Shown: positions 49,109-57,497 of the stretch, piece after piece
Position numbering within the stretch: position 1 is the first letter of the stretch
Layout: the number at the start of each line of letters is the position of its first letter
Origin: DAHUYF01 sp035945115
GTDB lineage: Bacteria > Pseudomonadota > Alphaproteobacteria > ATCC43930 > CGMCC-115725
NCBI GenBank assembly: GCA_035945115.1
Contig: DASZAN010000059.1
Span: 1-64,000, forward strand
Length of the DNA stretch: 64,000 bases
Reading direction: 5' to 3'
The notes under the pieces: model-generated
Databases searched by the model: none
Told to the model about the DNA's origin: nothing
The model's input: only the letters and a program-made list of their open reading frames with translations
Program-made: the position numbers and the translations under genes

Positions 49109-50248
49109 ATGACCGGCACCGCGCCGGCGCGCATTCTTTTTCACGGGGCGGAGTTCGCGCCGGGGAGCGTCGCCGTCGAGCTCGCCTCATGGCTCGCCAC
49201 GCGCGCCGTTTCCGTCGAAGTCGTCGCCGCCAATGACGGCGAGGGCTGGTGGCGGAGCGAGGAGCGCGACGGGATCAAGATCACGCTCTGTCCCCGCCGA
49301 CGCGCTCACCACGGTGAGGGCTTGAGCCGCCAGCTCGAGCGCACCTCCTTCGCGCTTTCGAGCGCGCCCATCCTGCTGCGCCGCGCCCGGGCGCTCCGGC
49401 CGCAGCTCCTTGCGGCGATCGAGCCGACGGCGAGCGACCTCCCCGCCCTCCGCTTTGCCGCGCGCCATGCCGGCGCCGCCACCTGGGTCCACCTGCCGGA
49501 AGGGAGCTTGCGCGAAGGCGCGGGACGGCGGGCGCGGTGGCTCGCCCACATCGACCACGTCTCGCTCGCCGCGATCGACGCCGATTCCGTGCTCACGGCG
49601 GCGGGCGTCGCTGAAGAGCGGCGGGTGGCGCTCCCGCCATGGACGGACACGCGCGCCATCTTTCCGCTGCGCGAGCAGTGGGCGATCCGTCAATCTCTGG
49701 AGATCTCGAAGGACGCCGTCGTGGCGCTTTACGCCGGCACGCTCGACGAGACGCACGGCATCGAGGCGCTCCTCGGCGCCGCGCGACGCATGCCGCGCAA
49801 TGGCGCGCTCGTCTTCGTCGTCTCGGGCCGCGGACCCGCCTGGCGCCGGCTCGCCGCGGCCGCCCAGCAACTGCCGCTCCGCCTTGTGCCCTGGCCGCGC
49901 GCGGACGCGCTCAACATGCTCCTCAACCTCGCCGACATCCATCTCCTGCCGGCGGGCCTTGCCGCCGGTGATGCGCTCTTTCCGGGAAAGCCGGCGGCGC
50001 TGCTGGCGAGCGGCCGGCCGCTCATCGCCGGCGGGCCCGTGCCGGAGCGGCTGCGCGCGGCGGTGGAACCAGTTCCGCGCGGCGCCGACGCGCTTGCCAC
50101 CGCCATCGTGACCCTCGCTGCCGCGCCCGCCGAGCAGATCCGGCGCGGCGAAGCCGCCCGCCGGACGGCGCAAGACTATCACGAGAAGCAGCGTGTCTTC
50201 CGCCAGCTCGAGCGCGCGCTGGGCCTCCAGGGATCGAGCGCGGCCTAG
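49109..50248 (+). CDS. GT-B fold glycosyltransferase (family 4-like)
   Basis: A 379-residue cytoplasmic glycosyltransferase. The N-terminal acceptor domain begins ARILFHGAEFAPGSVAVELA. The C-terminal donor domain begins near VALYAGTLDETHGIEALLGA and has VFVVSGRGPAW and LADIHLLPAGLAAGDALFPGK, with the family's KP segment (PGKPAALLASGRPL). The sequence is closest in style to WcaI/colanic-acid type enzymes. It is probably part of surface polysaccharide synthesis, but no other polysaccharide genes adjoin, so donor and acceptor are unknown. Confidence 0.85.
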   Translation: MTGTAPARILFHGAEFAPGSVAVELASWLATRAVSVEVVAANDGEGWWRSEERDGIKITLCPRRRAHHGEGLSRQLERTSFALSSAPILLRRARALRPQLLAAIEPTASDLPALRFAARHAGAATWVHLPEGSLREGAGRRARWLAHIDHVSLAAIDADSVLTAAGVAEERRVALPPWTDTRAIFPLREQWAIRQSLEISKDAVVALYAGTLDETHGIEALLGAARRMPRNGALVFVVSGRGPAWRRLAAAAQQLPLRLVPWPRADALNMLLNLADIHLLPAGLAAGDALFPGKPAALLASGRPLIAGGPVPERLRAAVEPVPRGADALATAIVTLAAAPAEQIRRGEAARRTAQDYHEKQRVFRQLERALGLQGSSAA

Positions 50249-50521
50249 GGCGCGTACTCGTAGACAACAAAGGCGGTCTAACCCGCCGATGTCTGCTGTT
50301 AGCCCCAATGTCGAACTGCATAGACGCAACAGCCAAGTCGCGGGTTGACCCCAACCGGACATATGCCCAGTTCGCCAGGACAGGCGGTGGTCGTGAGCGG
50401 CAGAAGCGCAAGAGGGTGGTAGCCTGTGACGTTTGGCACACCCCCCTGTCCCTGAGATGATAGAATAAGCCCCAATTGAGCGCAGCAACGTTCCCGCCGA
50501 AGGGCGCTATGAGGGGGACAG

Positions 50522-51496
50522 ATGAGGCGGCGCGATTTCATTGCTGGTGCCGGCGCGGCGGCAGCGTGGCCGCTCGCCGGGCACGCTCAGCAGCCGACGA
50601 GAATGCTCCGTGTCGGCGTTCTCAGCATCGCCGAAAGCGAAGCGACGGCTGCGCTCGACGGCTTTCGCACGGGCCTTCGCGACCTCGGCCATGTCGAAGG
50701 GCAAACGGTCATCCTCGACTTCCGCTTCGCCAAGGGTGATTTCGCGGCAATGCCCGCACTTACCGAAGCGTTGGTCCACATACCCGTCGACGTGATCTTC
50801 ACGGATAGCAGCACCGCAGCGCGTGCGGCGTTGAGCGTCACGCACACGGTCCCGATCGTCATTGGACTTGGCTTCGATCCCGTCTCGGCCGGGTTGGTCG
50901 CGAGCTTTTCCCATCCCGGAGGCAATGTCACAGGCATGACGATCGGCGTGAACGAGCTCGGTGGCAAGCGGATCGAGCTGTTGCGGCAAGCCTTCCCCAC
51001 TCTCGTGCGGGTCACCGTTCTTCAGAACCCGAGCACCCCGCTGGCTGCGCCCTTTCTTCGTGCCACCGAGAACGCCGCAAAGGCGCTCGGCATCGAGATC
51101 ACGAAGCTCTCTGCCAGTAATTCCGACGACTTGCGGGCGCTGGAACCAGCGGCGTTGTCGGGCTCAGATGGCCTCGTCGTGCTGAACGATTCCATGTTCT
51201 GGAACTACCGCGCGATAATTGTCGGGCTAGCGGCGGCCGCCGGCATCCCCGCGATCTATCCCGAGCGCGACTACGCGGATGATGGCGGCTTGATGGCCTA
51301 TGGCGCGAATGTTCCGGACGCCTTTCGGCGCGCGGCCGGCTACGTAGACCGCATCCTGCGCGGCGCGAAGCCCGGCGACCTCCCGATCGACGAAGCTTCG
51401 AAGTTCGACTTCGTCATCAATTTGCGGACGGCACACGGTCTTGGGCTCTCCCTTCCGCCGCTGTTCCTCGCCCGCGCCGACGAGGTGATCGAGTGA
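50522..51496 (+). CDS. Orphan ABC substrate-binding protein (TrpX-like)
   Basis: A 324-residue member of the ABC_sub_bind family, very abundant in Bradyrhizobium-type genomes. A Tat/Sec signal (MRRRDFIAGAGAAAAWPLAG) precedes a two-lobe binding fold; MLRVGVLSIAESEATAALD, HPGGNVTGMTIGVNELGGKR and YPERDYADDGGLMAYG are characteristic. The ATG has tgagggggacag upstream. No permease or ATPase gene adjoins, and GC is lower than in the neighbours, so it may be an acquired single gene. The ligand is unknown. The 273 bases upstream show no recognisable element. Confidence 0.88.
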   Translation: MRRRDFIAGAGAAAAWPLAGHAQQPTRMLRVGVLSIAESEATAALDGFRTGLRDLGHVEGQTVILDFRFAKGDFAAMPALTEALVHIPVDVIFTDSSTAARAALSVTHTVPIVIGLGFDPVSAGLVASFSHPGGNVTGMTIGVNELGGKRIELLRQAFPTLVRVTVLQNPSTPLAAPFLRATENAAKALGIEITKLSASNSDDLRALEPAALSGSDGLVVLNDSMFWNYRAIIVGLAAAAGIPAIYPERDYADDGGLMAYGANVPDAFRRAAGYVDRILRGAKPGDLPIDEASKFDFVINLRTAHGLGLSLPPLFLARADEVIE

Positions 51497-51668
51497 CGCC
51501 AGCCATTTCCGGTAGTGGCACTTTGGCGACTTCGCTGGCAATTCGTTTCTAGTCCGCATCTCGGTGGATTCCGGACATCTGCAGGGTGCTGTGCCCGGCT
51601 GCTTATGAGCGCACGCCCTCACCGGTTTTGCTTGCCAGAAGCGGGCGCTCAGGCCTAAGAGGACGCGC

Positions 51669-53126
51669 ATGGCGGATGCCGATCTCATTCCCTTGGTCGA
51701 GAGCTTGCGCCGGGCGCGCGTGCTGTGCGTCGGCGATGTCATGCTCGACCACTACATCTATGGCCGCGTCGAGCGCGTCTCGCCGGAAGCGCCCATTCCC
51801 GTGCTTCGCATCGAGCACGAGGCGAAAAAGCTGGGCGGCGCCGGCAATGTCGTCGCCAATCTCCACTCGCTCGGCGCCGAAGCCTACGCCGTCGCCGTCA
51901 CGGGTGACGACCCGGCCGGCCGCGAGATCGGTGAGCTGCTGGCCGCGCTTGACGGCGTCGAGGCAGAGCTCGTCGCCGAGGCAGGCCGCGTCACCACCGT
52001 GAAGACGCGCTACATCGCCGAGACGCAGCAGCTGCTGCGCGCCGACCGCGAGCGTGCGGCGCCGCTCGGCGAGGCGGCGCGCGCGGCGCTTTTGGCGAAG
52101 GTGCGCGAAGCGCTCGCGTCATGCCCTGTCGTCGCGCTCTCGGACTATGCGAAAGGCGTCTTCGCCGACGGACTCGCCGCCGAGATCATTGCCGCGGCGC
52201 GCGCGGCCGGGCGTGTCGTCATCGTCGATCCCAAAGGCACCGACTATTCGCGCTACCGCGGTGCCACGCTCATCAAGCCCAATCGCCGCGAGCTCGCCGA
52301 GGCGACGCAGCAACGGGTGGAGAGCGCCGCCGACATTGCCGCCGCGGCACGCTCGCTCATCGCCGCGCACGGCTTCGATGCGGTGTTGGTCTCGCTGAGC
52401 CGCGAGGGCATGTTGCTCGTCGAATCGGCCGGCGCGAGCCATGCGCTCGCCGCCGAGGCGCGCGAGGTCTTCGACGTCTCCGGCGCCGGCGACACGGTGG
52501 TGGCGACGCTGGCGGCGGCACTCGCTGCGGGCGTACCTTTGCGCGATGCGGCGCGGCTCGCCAACGTCGCTGCCGGCATCGTCGTCGCCAAAGTCGGCAC
52601 CGCCGCCGTTCACGCCGATGAGCTCGCGGCGGCGCTCCTCGACCGCGACGCGCTCACGACGCGCAAGCGCCTGCCACTCTCGGCCGCGCTTGACCGTGTG
52701 GCGCGTTGGCGCCGCAACGGCCTTGCCATCGGCTTCACCAATGGCTGCTTCGATCTTCTCCATCCTGGCCACGTCTCGCTCCTGAGCGAGGCGCGCGCCG
52801 CCTGCGACCGGCTCGTCGTCGGCCTCAACGGCGACGCCTCGGTGGCCCGGCTCAAGGGGCCGGGGCGGCCGGCACAGACGGAAGAAGCGCGCGCGCAGGT
52901 CCTGTCCTCGCTCGCCTCGGTCGATCTCGTCGTCGTTTTCGACGAGGATACGCCGCGCGATCTCATCGCCGCGCTCAAGCCGGATGTACTGGTGAAAGGC
53001 GCCGATTATCGTCTCGATCAGGTGGTGGGCGCCGACATCGTGCAATCCTATGGCGGCAAAGTGCTGCTCGCAGAGATCGTGCCGGGCCACAGCACCACCG
53101 CCACGCTGGCGCGGATCGCCCGCTGA
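51669..53126 (+). CDS. hldE: Bifunctional heptose-7-phosphate kinase / heptose-1-phosphate adenylyltransferase
   Basis: A 485-residue HldE (RfaE) for ADP-L-glycero-D-manno-heptose, the LPS inner-core precursor. Residues 1 to about 320 are a PfkB/ribokinase-type kinase (VGDVMLDHYIYGRVERVSPE, KKLGGAGNVVANL, VFDVSGAGDTVVATLA). Residues about 345-485 are a nucleotidyltransferase (IGFTNGCFDLLHPGHVSLL, VVGLNGDASVARLKGPGRP, VVFDEDTPRDLI). ATG 51669 follows aagaggacgcgc. The cell therefore probably makes heptose-containing LPS. It converges on mmcB. Confidence 0.96.
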   Translation: MADADLIPLVESLRRARVLCVGDVMLDHYIYGRVERVSPEAPIPVLRIEHEAKKLGGAGNVVANLHSLGAEAYAVAVTGDDPAGREIGELLAALDGVEAELVAEAGRVTTVKTRYIAETQQLLRADRERAAPLGEAARAALLAKVREALASCPVVALSDYAKGVFADGLAAEIIAAARAAGRVVIVDPKGTDYSRYRGATLIKPNRRELAEATQQRVESAADIAAAARSLIAAHGFDAVLVSLSREGMLLVESAGASHALAAEAREVFDVSGAGDTVVATLAAALAAGVPLRDAARLANVAAGIVVAKVGTAAVHADELAAALLDRDALTTRKRLPLSAALDRVARWRRNGLAIGFTNGCFDLLHPGHVSLLSEARAACDRLVVGLNGDASVARLKGPGRPAQTEEARAQVLSSLASVDLVVVFDEDTPRDLIAALKPDVLVKGADYRLDQVVGADIVQSYGGKVLLAEIVPGHSTTATLARIAR

Positions 53127-53137
53127 GCGCGAAGGAT

Positions 53138-53587
53138 TCAGGCGAGCTCGGGGTCGTCGATGCCGGGATCGGTGAGGCGGCGCAGCCGCCCTGCGGCAAT
53201 GGCGGCAAAGCGCAGCAGCATCGCCCGGCGCCGCGCGGCGGCGAGCGGCAGCGCCGGCGCCTCGCGCAGAAAGGCGGCGCCGAAGGGATCGGCGCGGATG
53301 AGCCCGCATTCCCTTGGGATGAGCTCGGCGGGAAAATCGCTCGCCACGGCGAAATAAAGGCGGTCGCAGAAGGCGCGGTACTCGCCCCATTTGCGGTCGC
53401 TCTTGAAGTCCATCACCGAGGATTTGATCTCGACGATGGCGAGCTCGCCGTCGCGTCCCAGCGCCAGCACGTCGGCGCGCCGTCCATTCGCGAGCGGCAC
53501 CTCCGCGAGCGTGGCGAAGCCGCGCTGCGCGAGCGCCCGGCAGACGCCGCGGCAGAGCTCTTTCGGAAGATCGCGCGCATCCATCAT
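53138..53587 (-). CDS. mmcB: MmcB-family DNA repair protein
   Basis: A 149-residue protein of the alphaproteobacterial MmcB (DUF1052) family, a PD-(D/E)xK nuclease-like fold linked in Caulobacter to mitomycin C resistance and the SOS response. Core residues are visible: GRRADVLALGRDGELAIVEI with D and E-x-K (VEIKSSVMDFKSDRKWGEYR), then FYFAVASDFPAELIP-like RLYFAVASDFPAELIP. The start is a tandem ATG at 53587/53584. It diverges from the ABC transporter gene with only 21 bases between the start codons, so promoters must overlap coding sequence. Confidence 0.87.
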   Translation of the reverse strand: MMDARDLPKELCRGVCRALAQRGFATLAEVPLANGRRADVLALGRDGELAIVEIKSSVMDFKSDRKWGEYRAFCDRLYFAVASDFPAELIPRECGLIRADPFGAAFLREAPALPLAAARRRAMLLRFAAIAAGRLRRLTDPGIDDPELA

Positions 53588-53608
53588 GAACGTCCCGGAG
53601 TTTGAGCG

Positions 53609-55345
53609 ATGAGCCAAGGAAAGCGAAGCTTTTTGCGCGACGCCTGGCGGCTCGCCAAGCCCTATTGGAACTCCGAGGAGAAGTGGTCGGCCTGGGGCCT
53701 GCTGCTGGCGGTAACCGCGCTCAACTTGGCGGGAGTTTATATCAGCGTCCGCATCAACACCTTTCAGCGCGATTTTTTCAATGCGATCCAAGAATACGAT
53801 TGGTCCGCCTTCTGGTCTCAGCTCGGGGTCTTCGTCGTGCTGGCAGCGGCCGACGTCTCCTTCACCGTCTATCAAGTCTACCTGCAGCAGATGCTGCAAA
53901 TTCGCTGGCGACGCTGGCTCACCAAGCGTTATCTCGACACCTGGCTCGACGCGGGCGCCTATTATCGGCTGCAGCTCAAGGATGGCGGCACGGACAATCC
54001 CGATCAGCGCATTTCGGACGATCTTGACCGCTTTACCCGTCAATCCCTGGGATTGACCATCGGCACCGCCGGTTTCCTCAACGCCGGCGTCACGCTGCTC
54101 TCGTTTCTCGGTATTCTCTGGGAACTATCGGGCTCGGCGGAGCTGCCATTGGGGCCGCTTGGAACGATTGTCGTTCCCGGCTACATGGTGTGGTGCGCGT
54201 TGCTCTACGCCGTCGGCGGCACGTGGGTCACTTTCAAGATCGGACGGCCGCTGGTTCGCCTCAACTTCGAGCGGCAACGCTACGAAGCGGATTTCCGATT
54301 CAGCATGGCGAGATTGCGGGAAAATACCGAGAGCGTCGCGCTTTACGGAGGCGAAGGACAGGAACGCCGAAACTTTCTCGACCGCTTCGCCAGCGTCGTC
54401 GTCAATTTCCGCAGCATCATGTCCCGCATCAAGCGGCTCAACTGGTACACCAACGCCTATAATCTCGTCGCGATCGTCTTTCCCTATCTCGTGGCATCGC
54501 CGCGCTATTTCGCCAAGGAGATGACGCTCGGCGATCTCCAGCAAACAGCCGACGCTTTCGGCCAAGTACAGCAGTCGCTCTCCTTCATCATCACGGCATA
54601 TACCGAGATCGCCGAGTGGCAATCGGTGGTGCAGCGTCTTGCCGGGTTCGAGGCGCGCGCCCGCGAGATCGCCGACGCCGCGCGCGCGCCGCAAGCCATC
54701 GGGGTTTCCCGCCGCGGCAGCGGCGTTGCCGTCGACGCGCTCGAGCTCGACTTGCCGGACGGCACACCGTTGTTGCGGGATGTGAGCTTCGCCGTCGCTG
54801 CCGGCGAGTCGCTGCTGATCGCGGCGCCGACCGGCACCGGCAAGAGCACGCTCTTGCGTGCGATCGCCGGCATTTGGCCGTTCGGGCGCGGCCGCGTCCG
54901 GCTCGGGGAAGGCACCGTGCTGTTCTTGCCGCAACGGCCATACCTGCCGCTCGGCAGCCTGCGCACGGCGCTGCTCTATCCGAACGAGACCGAGGACATG
55001 GCGACCGAACGCATCACCGCGGCGCTAACGCAGGTGGGGATGGCGGGCATGGTGGGAGAGCTCGACGCTGTCGAGAACTGGGCGCAGCGTCTTTCGCTCG
55101 GCGAGCAGCAGCGGATCGCGTTTGCGCGCGTGCTGCTGTGCGAACCCGCCATCGTCTTTCTGGACGAAGCGACCTCGGGGCTCGATGAAGAGAGCGAAGC
55201 GGCGCTTTACGGAATTCTGCGGCGCGCGCCGTGGCGGCCGACCATCGTCAGTGTCGGCCACCGCACGACGCTGCGCGCGCTTCACCAGCGCGTGCTGGCG
55301 CTAGCCGAAGCCGGGCAAGGCGTCCGCCCCGCCACGGTCGGCTAG
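53609..55345 (+). CDS. SbmA/YddA-type ABC transporter with fused ATPase
   Basis: A 578-residue half-transporter. The TM domain (about 25-330) is of the SbmA/BacA-like peroxisomal type (PYWNSEEKWSAWGLL, NTFQRDFFNAIQEYDW, NPDQRISDDLDRFTRQSLGL, FSMARLRENTESVALYGGE, the EAA-like loop). The ATPase domain carries Walker A IAAPTGTGKSTLLRAIAGIW, signature LSLGEQQRIAFARVL and Walker B IVFLDEATSGLDEES. Relatives (YddA, Rv1819c, BclA) import cobalamin, bleomycin or antimicrobial peptides. With a large cob cluster nearby a corrinoid substrate is conceivable but unproven. It diverges from mmcB. Confidence 0.92.
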   Translation: MSQGKRSFLRDAWRLAKPYWNSEEKWSAWGLLLAVTALNLAGVYISVRINTFQRDFFNAIQEYDWSAFWSQLGVFVVLAAADVSFTVYQVYLQQMLQIRWRRWLTKRYLDTWLDAGAYYRLQLKDGGTDNPDQRISDDLDRFTRQSLGLTIGTAGFLNAGVTLLSFLGILWELSGSAELPLGPLGTIVVPGYMVWCALLYAVGGTWVTFKIGRPLVRLNFERQRYEADFRFSMARLRENTESVALYGGEGQERRNFLDRFASVVVNFRSIMSRIKRLNWYTNAYNLVAIVFPYLVASPRYFAKEMTLGDLQQTADAFGQVQQSLSFIITAYTEIAEWQSVVQRLAGFEARAREIADAARAPQAIGVSRRGSGVAVDALELDLPDGTPLLRDVSFAVAAGESLLIAAPTGTGKSTLLRAIAGIWPFGRGRVRLGEGTVLFLPQRPYLPLGSLRTALLYPNETEDMATERITAALTQVGMAGMVGELDAVENWAQRLSLGEQQRIAFARVLLCEPAIVFLDEATSGLDEESEAALYGILRRAPWRPTIVSVGHRTTLRALHQRVLALAEAGQGVRPATVG

Positions 55346-55351
55346 GTGAGC

Positions 55352-55513
55352 TTAGAGAGAGTTGCTGACGGTGCTGAAGGTGGAGCTGAGGTTGGTGCCG
55401 ACGGCGGTCACCGCACCAATAATCACCACCGCGATGAGGGCGGCGATCAGGCCGTATTCGATGGCGGTGGCGCCACTCTCGTCACGCAGCAAGCGGCTAA
55501 AATGTGCAAGCAT
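55352..55513 (-). CDS. flp: Flp-family type IVb pilin
   Basis: A 53-residue pilin starting at ATG 55513 with aaggag upstream. The class IVb processing region and hydrophobic helix are clear (LLRDESGATAIEYGLIAALI, then AVVIIGAVTAVG), with the conserved Gly before the ATAIEYG segment where a prepilin peptidase would cut. It would form tight-adherence fimbriae. No cpaA-F or tad gene is in the window. Confidence 0.92.
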   Translation of the reverse strand: MLAHFSRLLRDESGATAIEYGLIAALIAVVIIGAVTAVGTNLSSTFSTVSNSL

Positions 55514-55648
55514 CACCGAACTCCTTTCACGAGGCCGAAAGTTAATCGTCGGTCTAGGACAACCATTTGAGCCAGCGCATCTCGCGGACCAGGGCCGCGT
55601 TTCCAATCGTTCTTAGCGCGTCCGATTTAAACTGAGCTTAACAGGCGC

Positions 55649-55813
55649 TCACAGCGCTCCCGCGATCGGGCCAAAGAACTGCGTCGAAATCGTCTCGCCG
55701 ATCGCCGATACCGCCCCGAGAATGGTGATGGAGATGAGGCTGGCGATGAGCGCGTATTCGATCGCCGTGGCGCCGACCCGATCGCCAAACAGCATGCGCA
55801 AACGGTGCAACAT
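55649..55813 (-). CDS. flp: Second Flp-family type IVb pilin
   Basis: A 54-residue paralogue upstream of the first (135-base gap, same strand): MLHRLRMLFGDRVGATAIEY, then ALIASLISITILGAVSAIGE and a hydrophobic-polar tail ending GPIAGAL. ATG 55813 follows ggcggaggagcgccg. Both copies keep the Glu five residues after the cleavage site. Two different pilins may be major and minor subunits or alternates. Confidence 0.9.
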   Translation of the reverse strand: MLHRLRMLFGDRVGATAIEYALIASLISITILGAVSAIGETISTQFFGPIAGAL

Positions 55814-55933
55814 CGGCGCTCCTCCGCCGCAGTTCGACGGGTGCCATCATATCGCCAATGGGCGAAGCAACCAGGGAAATCGCTTACAAGCCGCCGCGAT
55901 TTTGTCGCGAATTTCGCGAAAATTGCGCGGATC

Positions 55934-56692
55934 TCAGATGGCGAATTCCGGCTCGGCGCCGCCGCCTTTGCGCGCGAGGTCGAGGTCTTCGAGGATGCGC
56001 TCCTTCCACATCTGGAGCTGCGCCTCGGTGCGGCGGCGCGGCCGCGGCAAGTCGATGCGGTATTGCGCATGGATGCGGCCGGGCTTGGCGCGCATGACGA
56101 CGACGCGGTCGCTCAGCACCAGCGCCTCTTCGATGTCGTGCGTCACGAACAGCATGGTCGGCTGATCGGCGCGCCAGATGTCGAGGAGATGATCCTGCAG
56201 GCTGAAGCGCGTGAACGCGTCGAGCGCGCTGAAGGGCTCGTCGAGGAGGAGGACTTGCGGGCGCGCCACGAGCGCGCGGGCGATGGCAGCGCGCTGCGCC
56301 ATGCCGCCCGAGAGCTGTTGCGGCAGCGCCTCGGCGAAGCTGCCGAGACCGACGCGCGCCAGCGCCGCCTCCGCCATGGCGCGGCGCTGCTCGCGCGGGC
56401 GCCGTGCCAGCGCGAATTCGACATTGGCGCGCACGCTGAGCCACGGCATGAGGCGCGGCTCCTGGAAGACGAGCCCCACTTCCGGGCGCGGCCCAATGAC
56501 GGGTACGCCGTCGAGCACGACGCTTCCCGAGCTTGGCGCTTCGAGACCGCCGACGATGCGCAAGAGCGTGCTCTTGCCGCAGCCGCTGGTGCCGACGATG
56601 CCGACGATCTCGCCGCGGTCGACGGCGAGATCGATCCCGGCGAGCGCGGCGAGCTCGTCAAACCGTTTGGAGACGTGCCGGATCTGCAGCAT
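55934..56692 (-). CDS. ssuB: ABC importer ATPase, sulfonate/nitrate/taurine type
   Basis: A 252-residue ATPase: Walker A IVGTSGCGKSTLLRIVGGLE, signature QLSGGMAQRAAIARALV, Walker B VLLLDEPFSALDAFTR, H-loop FVTHDIEEAL. ATG 56692 begins MLQIRHVSKRFDE and lies within the permease 3' end (35-base overlap). It works with the SsuC-like permease and SsuA-like binding protein upstream. The family covers sulfonate, taurine, nitrate and related ligands, so the symbol is by similarity; the SAM-II riboswitch of the operon supports a sulfur ligand. Confidence 0.88.
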   Translation of the reverse strand: MLQIRHVSKRFDELAALAGIDLAVDRGEIVGIVGTSGCGKSTLLRIVGGLEAPSSGSVVLDGVPVIGPRPEVGLVFQEPRLMPWLSVRANVEFALARRPREQRRAMAEAALARVGLGSFAEALPQQLSGGMAQRAAIARALVARPQVLLLDEPFSALDAFTRFSLQDHLLDIWRADQPTMLFVTHDIEEALVLSDRVVVMRAKPGRIHAQYRIDLPRPRRRTEAQLQMWKERILEDLDLARKGGGAEPEFAI

Positions 56693-57497
56693 CGGCTTTT
56701 TTCTCTTCCGCCTTCTCGAAGGAATCCTGCCAAGCGACGAAGCGTCGCGATGCGAGCGCGAGCAAGACGTCGCTGAGCTTGCCGAAAATCGCGAAGAGCA
56801 GGATCGCGGCGATGATATGCGCGGGACGCCCGGTCTGCTGGCCATCGATCAAGAGGAACCCCAGACCTTCGCTCGCGCCCATGAATTCCGCGGCGACGAC
56901 GAACATCCAGGCGAGGCCGAGGCCGCCGCGCAGTCCCGTGACGTAAGCGGGCAGCATAGCCGGCAGCAGCACGCGCCCGACGAGCGCCGCGCCGCGATAA
57001 CCGTGAATGCGCGCCACCTCGACGAGCTTGCGGTCGACCTGCTGAATGCCGGCCATGGTGTTGAGATAGACCGGGAAGAAGGCGCCGACCGCGATCAGCG
57101 TCACCTTCGACGCCTCGAAAATGCCGAGCCAGAGCACGAAGAGCGGGACCCAGGCGATCGAGGGAATGCTGCGCAGCGCTTGCAGCGACGGATCGAAAAA
57201 TCGCCGCCATAGCGGCGAATAGCCCGTGAGCGCGCCCAACACCGTCGCTGCGAGCGTGCCCAAGAGGAAACCGAGCGCGACGCGCACGAGCGTGATTTCG
57301 ACGTGACCCCAAAGCTCGCCGGCGAGCCAGAGATCACCCAGCGCCTTCGCCACCGCCGAGGGCGGCGGCAGCAGGTTGCGCGGCGCGATGCCGAAACGCG
57401 ACAACGCTTCCCAGAGCGCGAGCAGCACCAGCGGCAAGACCAAGCCGACGGCGCCGCCCTTGCGCACGAGGCGGGTGGCGCGCGCGGCGAGAGTCAT
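56658..57497 (-). CDS. ssuC: ABC importer permease, SsuC/TauC type
   Basis: A 279-residue permease with about six TM helices and the SsuC-like EAA loop (VDRKLVEVARIHGYRGAALV, then GRVLLPAMLPAYVTGLRGGL). The N-terminus has VLPLVLLALWEALSRFG and NLLPPPSAVAKAL, typical of the family. Its ATG overlaps the stop of the binding-protein gene (ATGA), giving coupled translation in the order ssuA-ssuC-ssuB. Confidence 0.92.
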   Translation of the reverse strand: MTLAARATRLVRKGGAVGLVLPLVLLALWEALSRFGIAPRNLLPPPSAVAKALGDLWLAGELWGHVEITLVRVALGFLLGTLAATVLGALTGYSPLWRRFFDPSLQALRSIPSIAWVPLFVLWLGIFEASKVTLIAVGAFFPVYLNTMAGIQQVDRKLVEVARIHGYRGAALVGRVLLPAMLPAYVTGLRGGLGLAWMFVVAAEFMGASEGLGFLLIDGQQTGRPAHIIAAILLFAIFGKLSDVLLALASRRFVAWQDSFEKAEEKKADAADPARLQTV

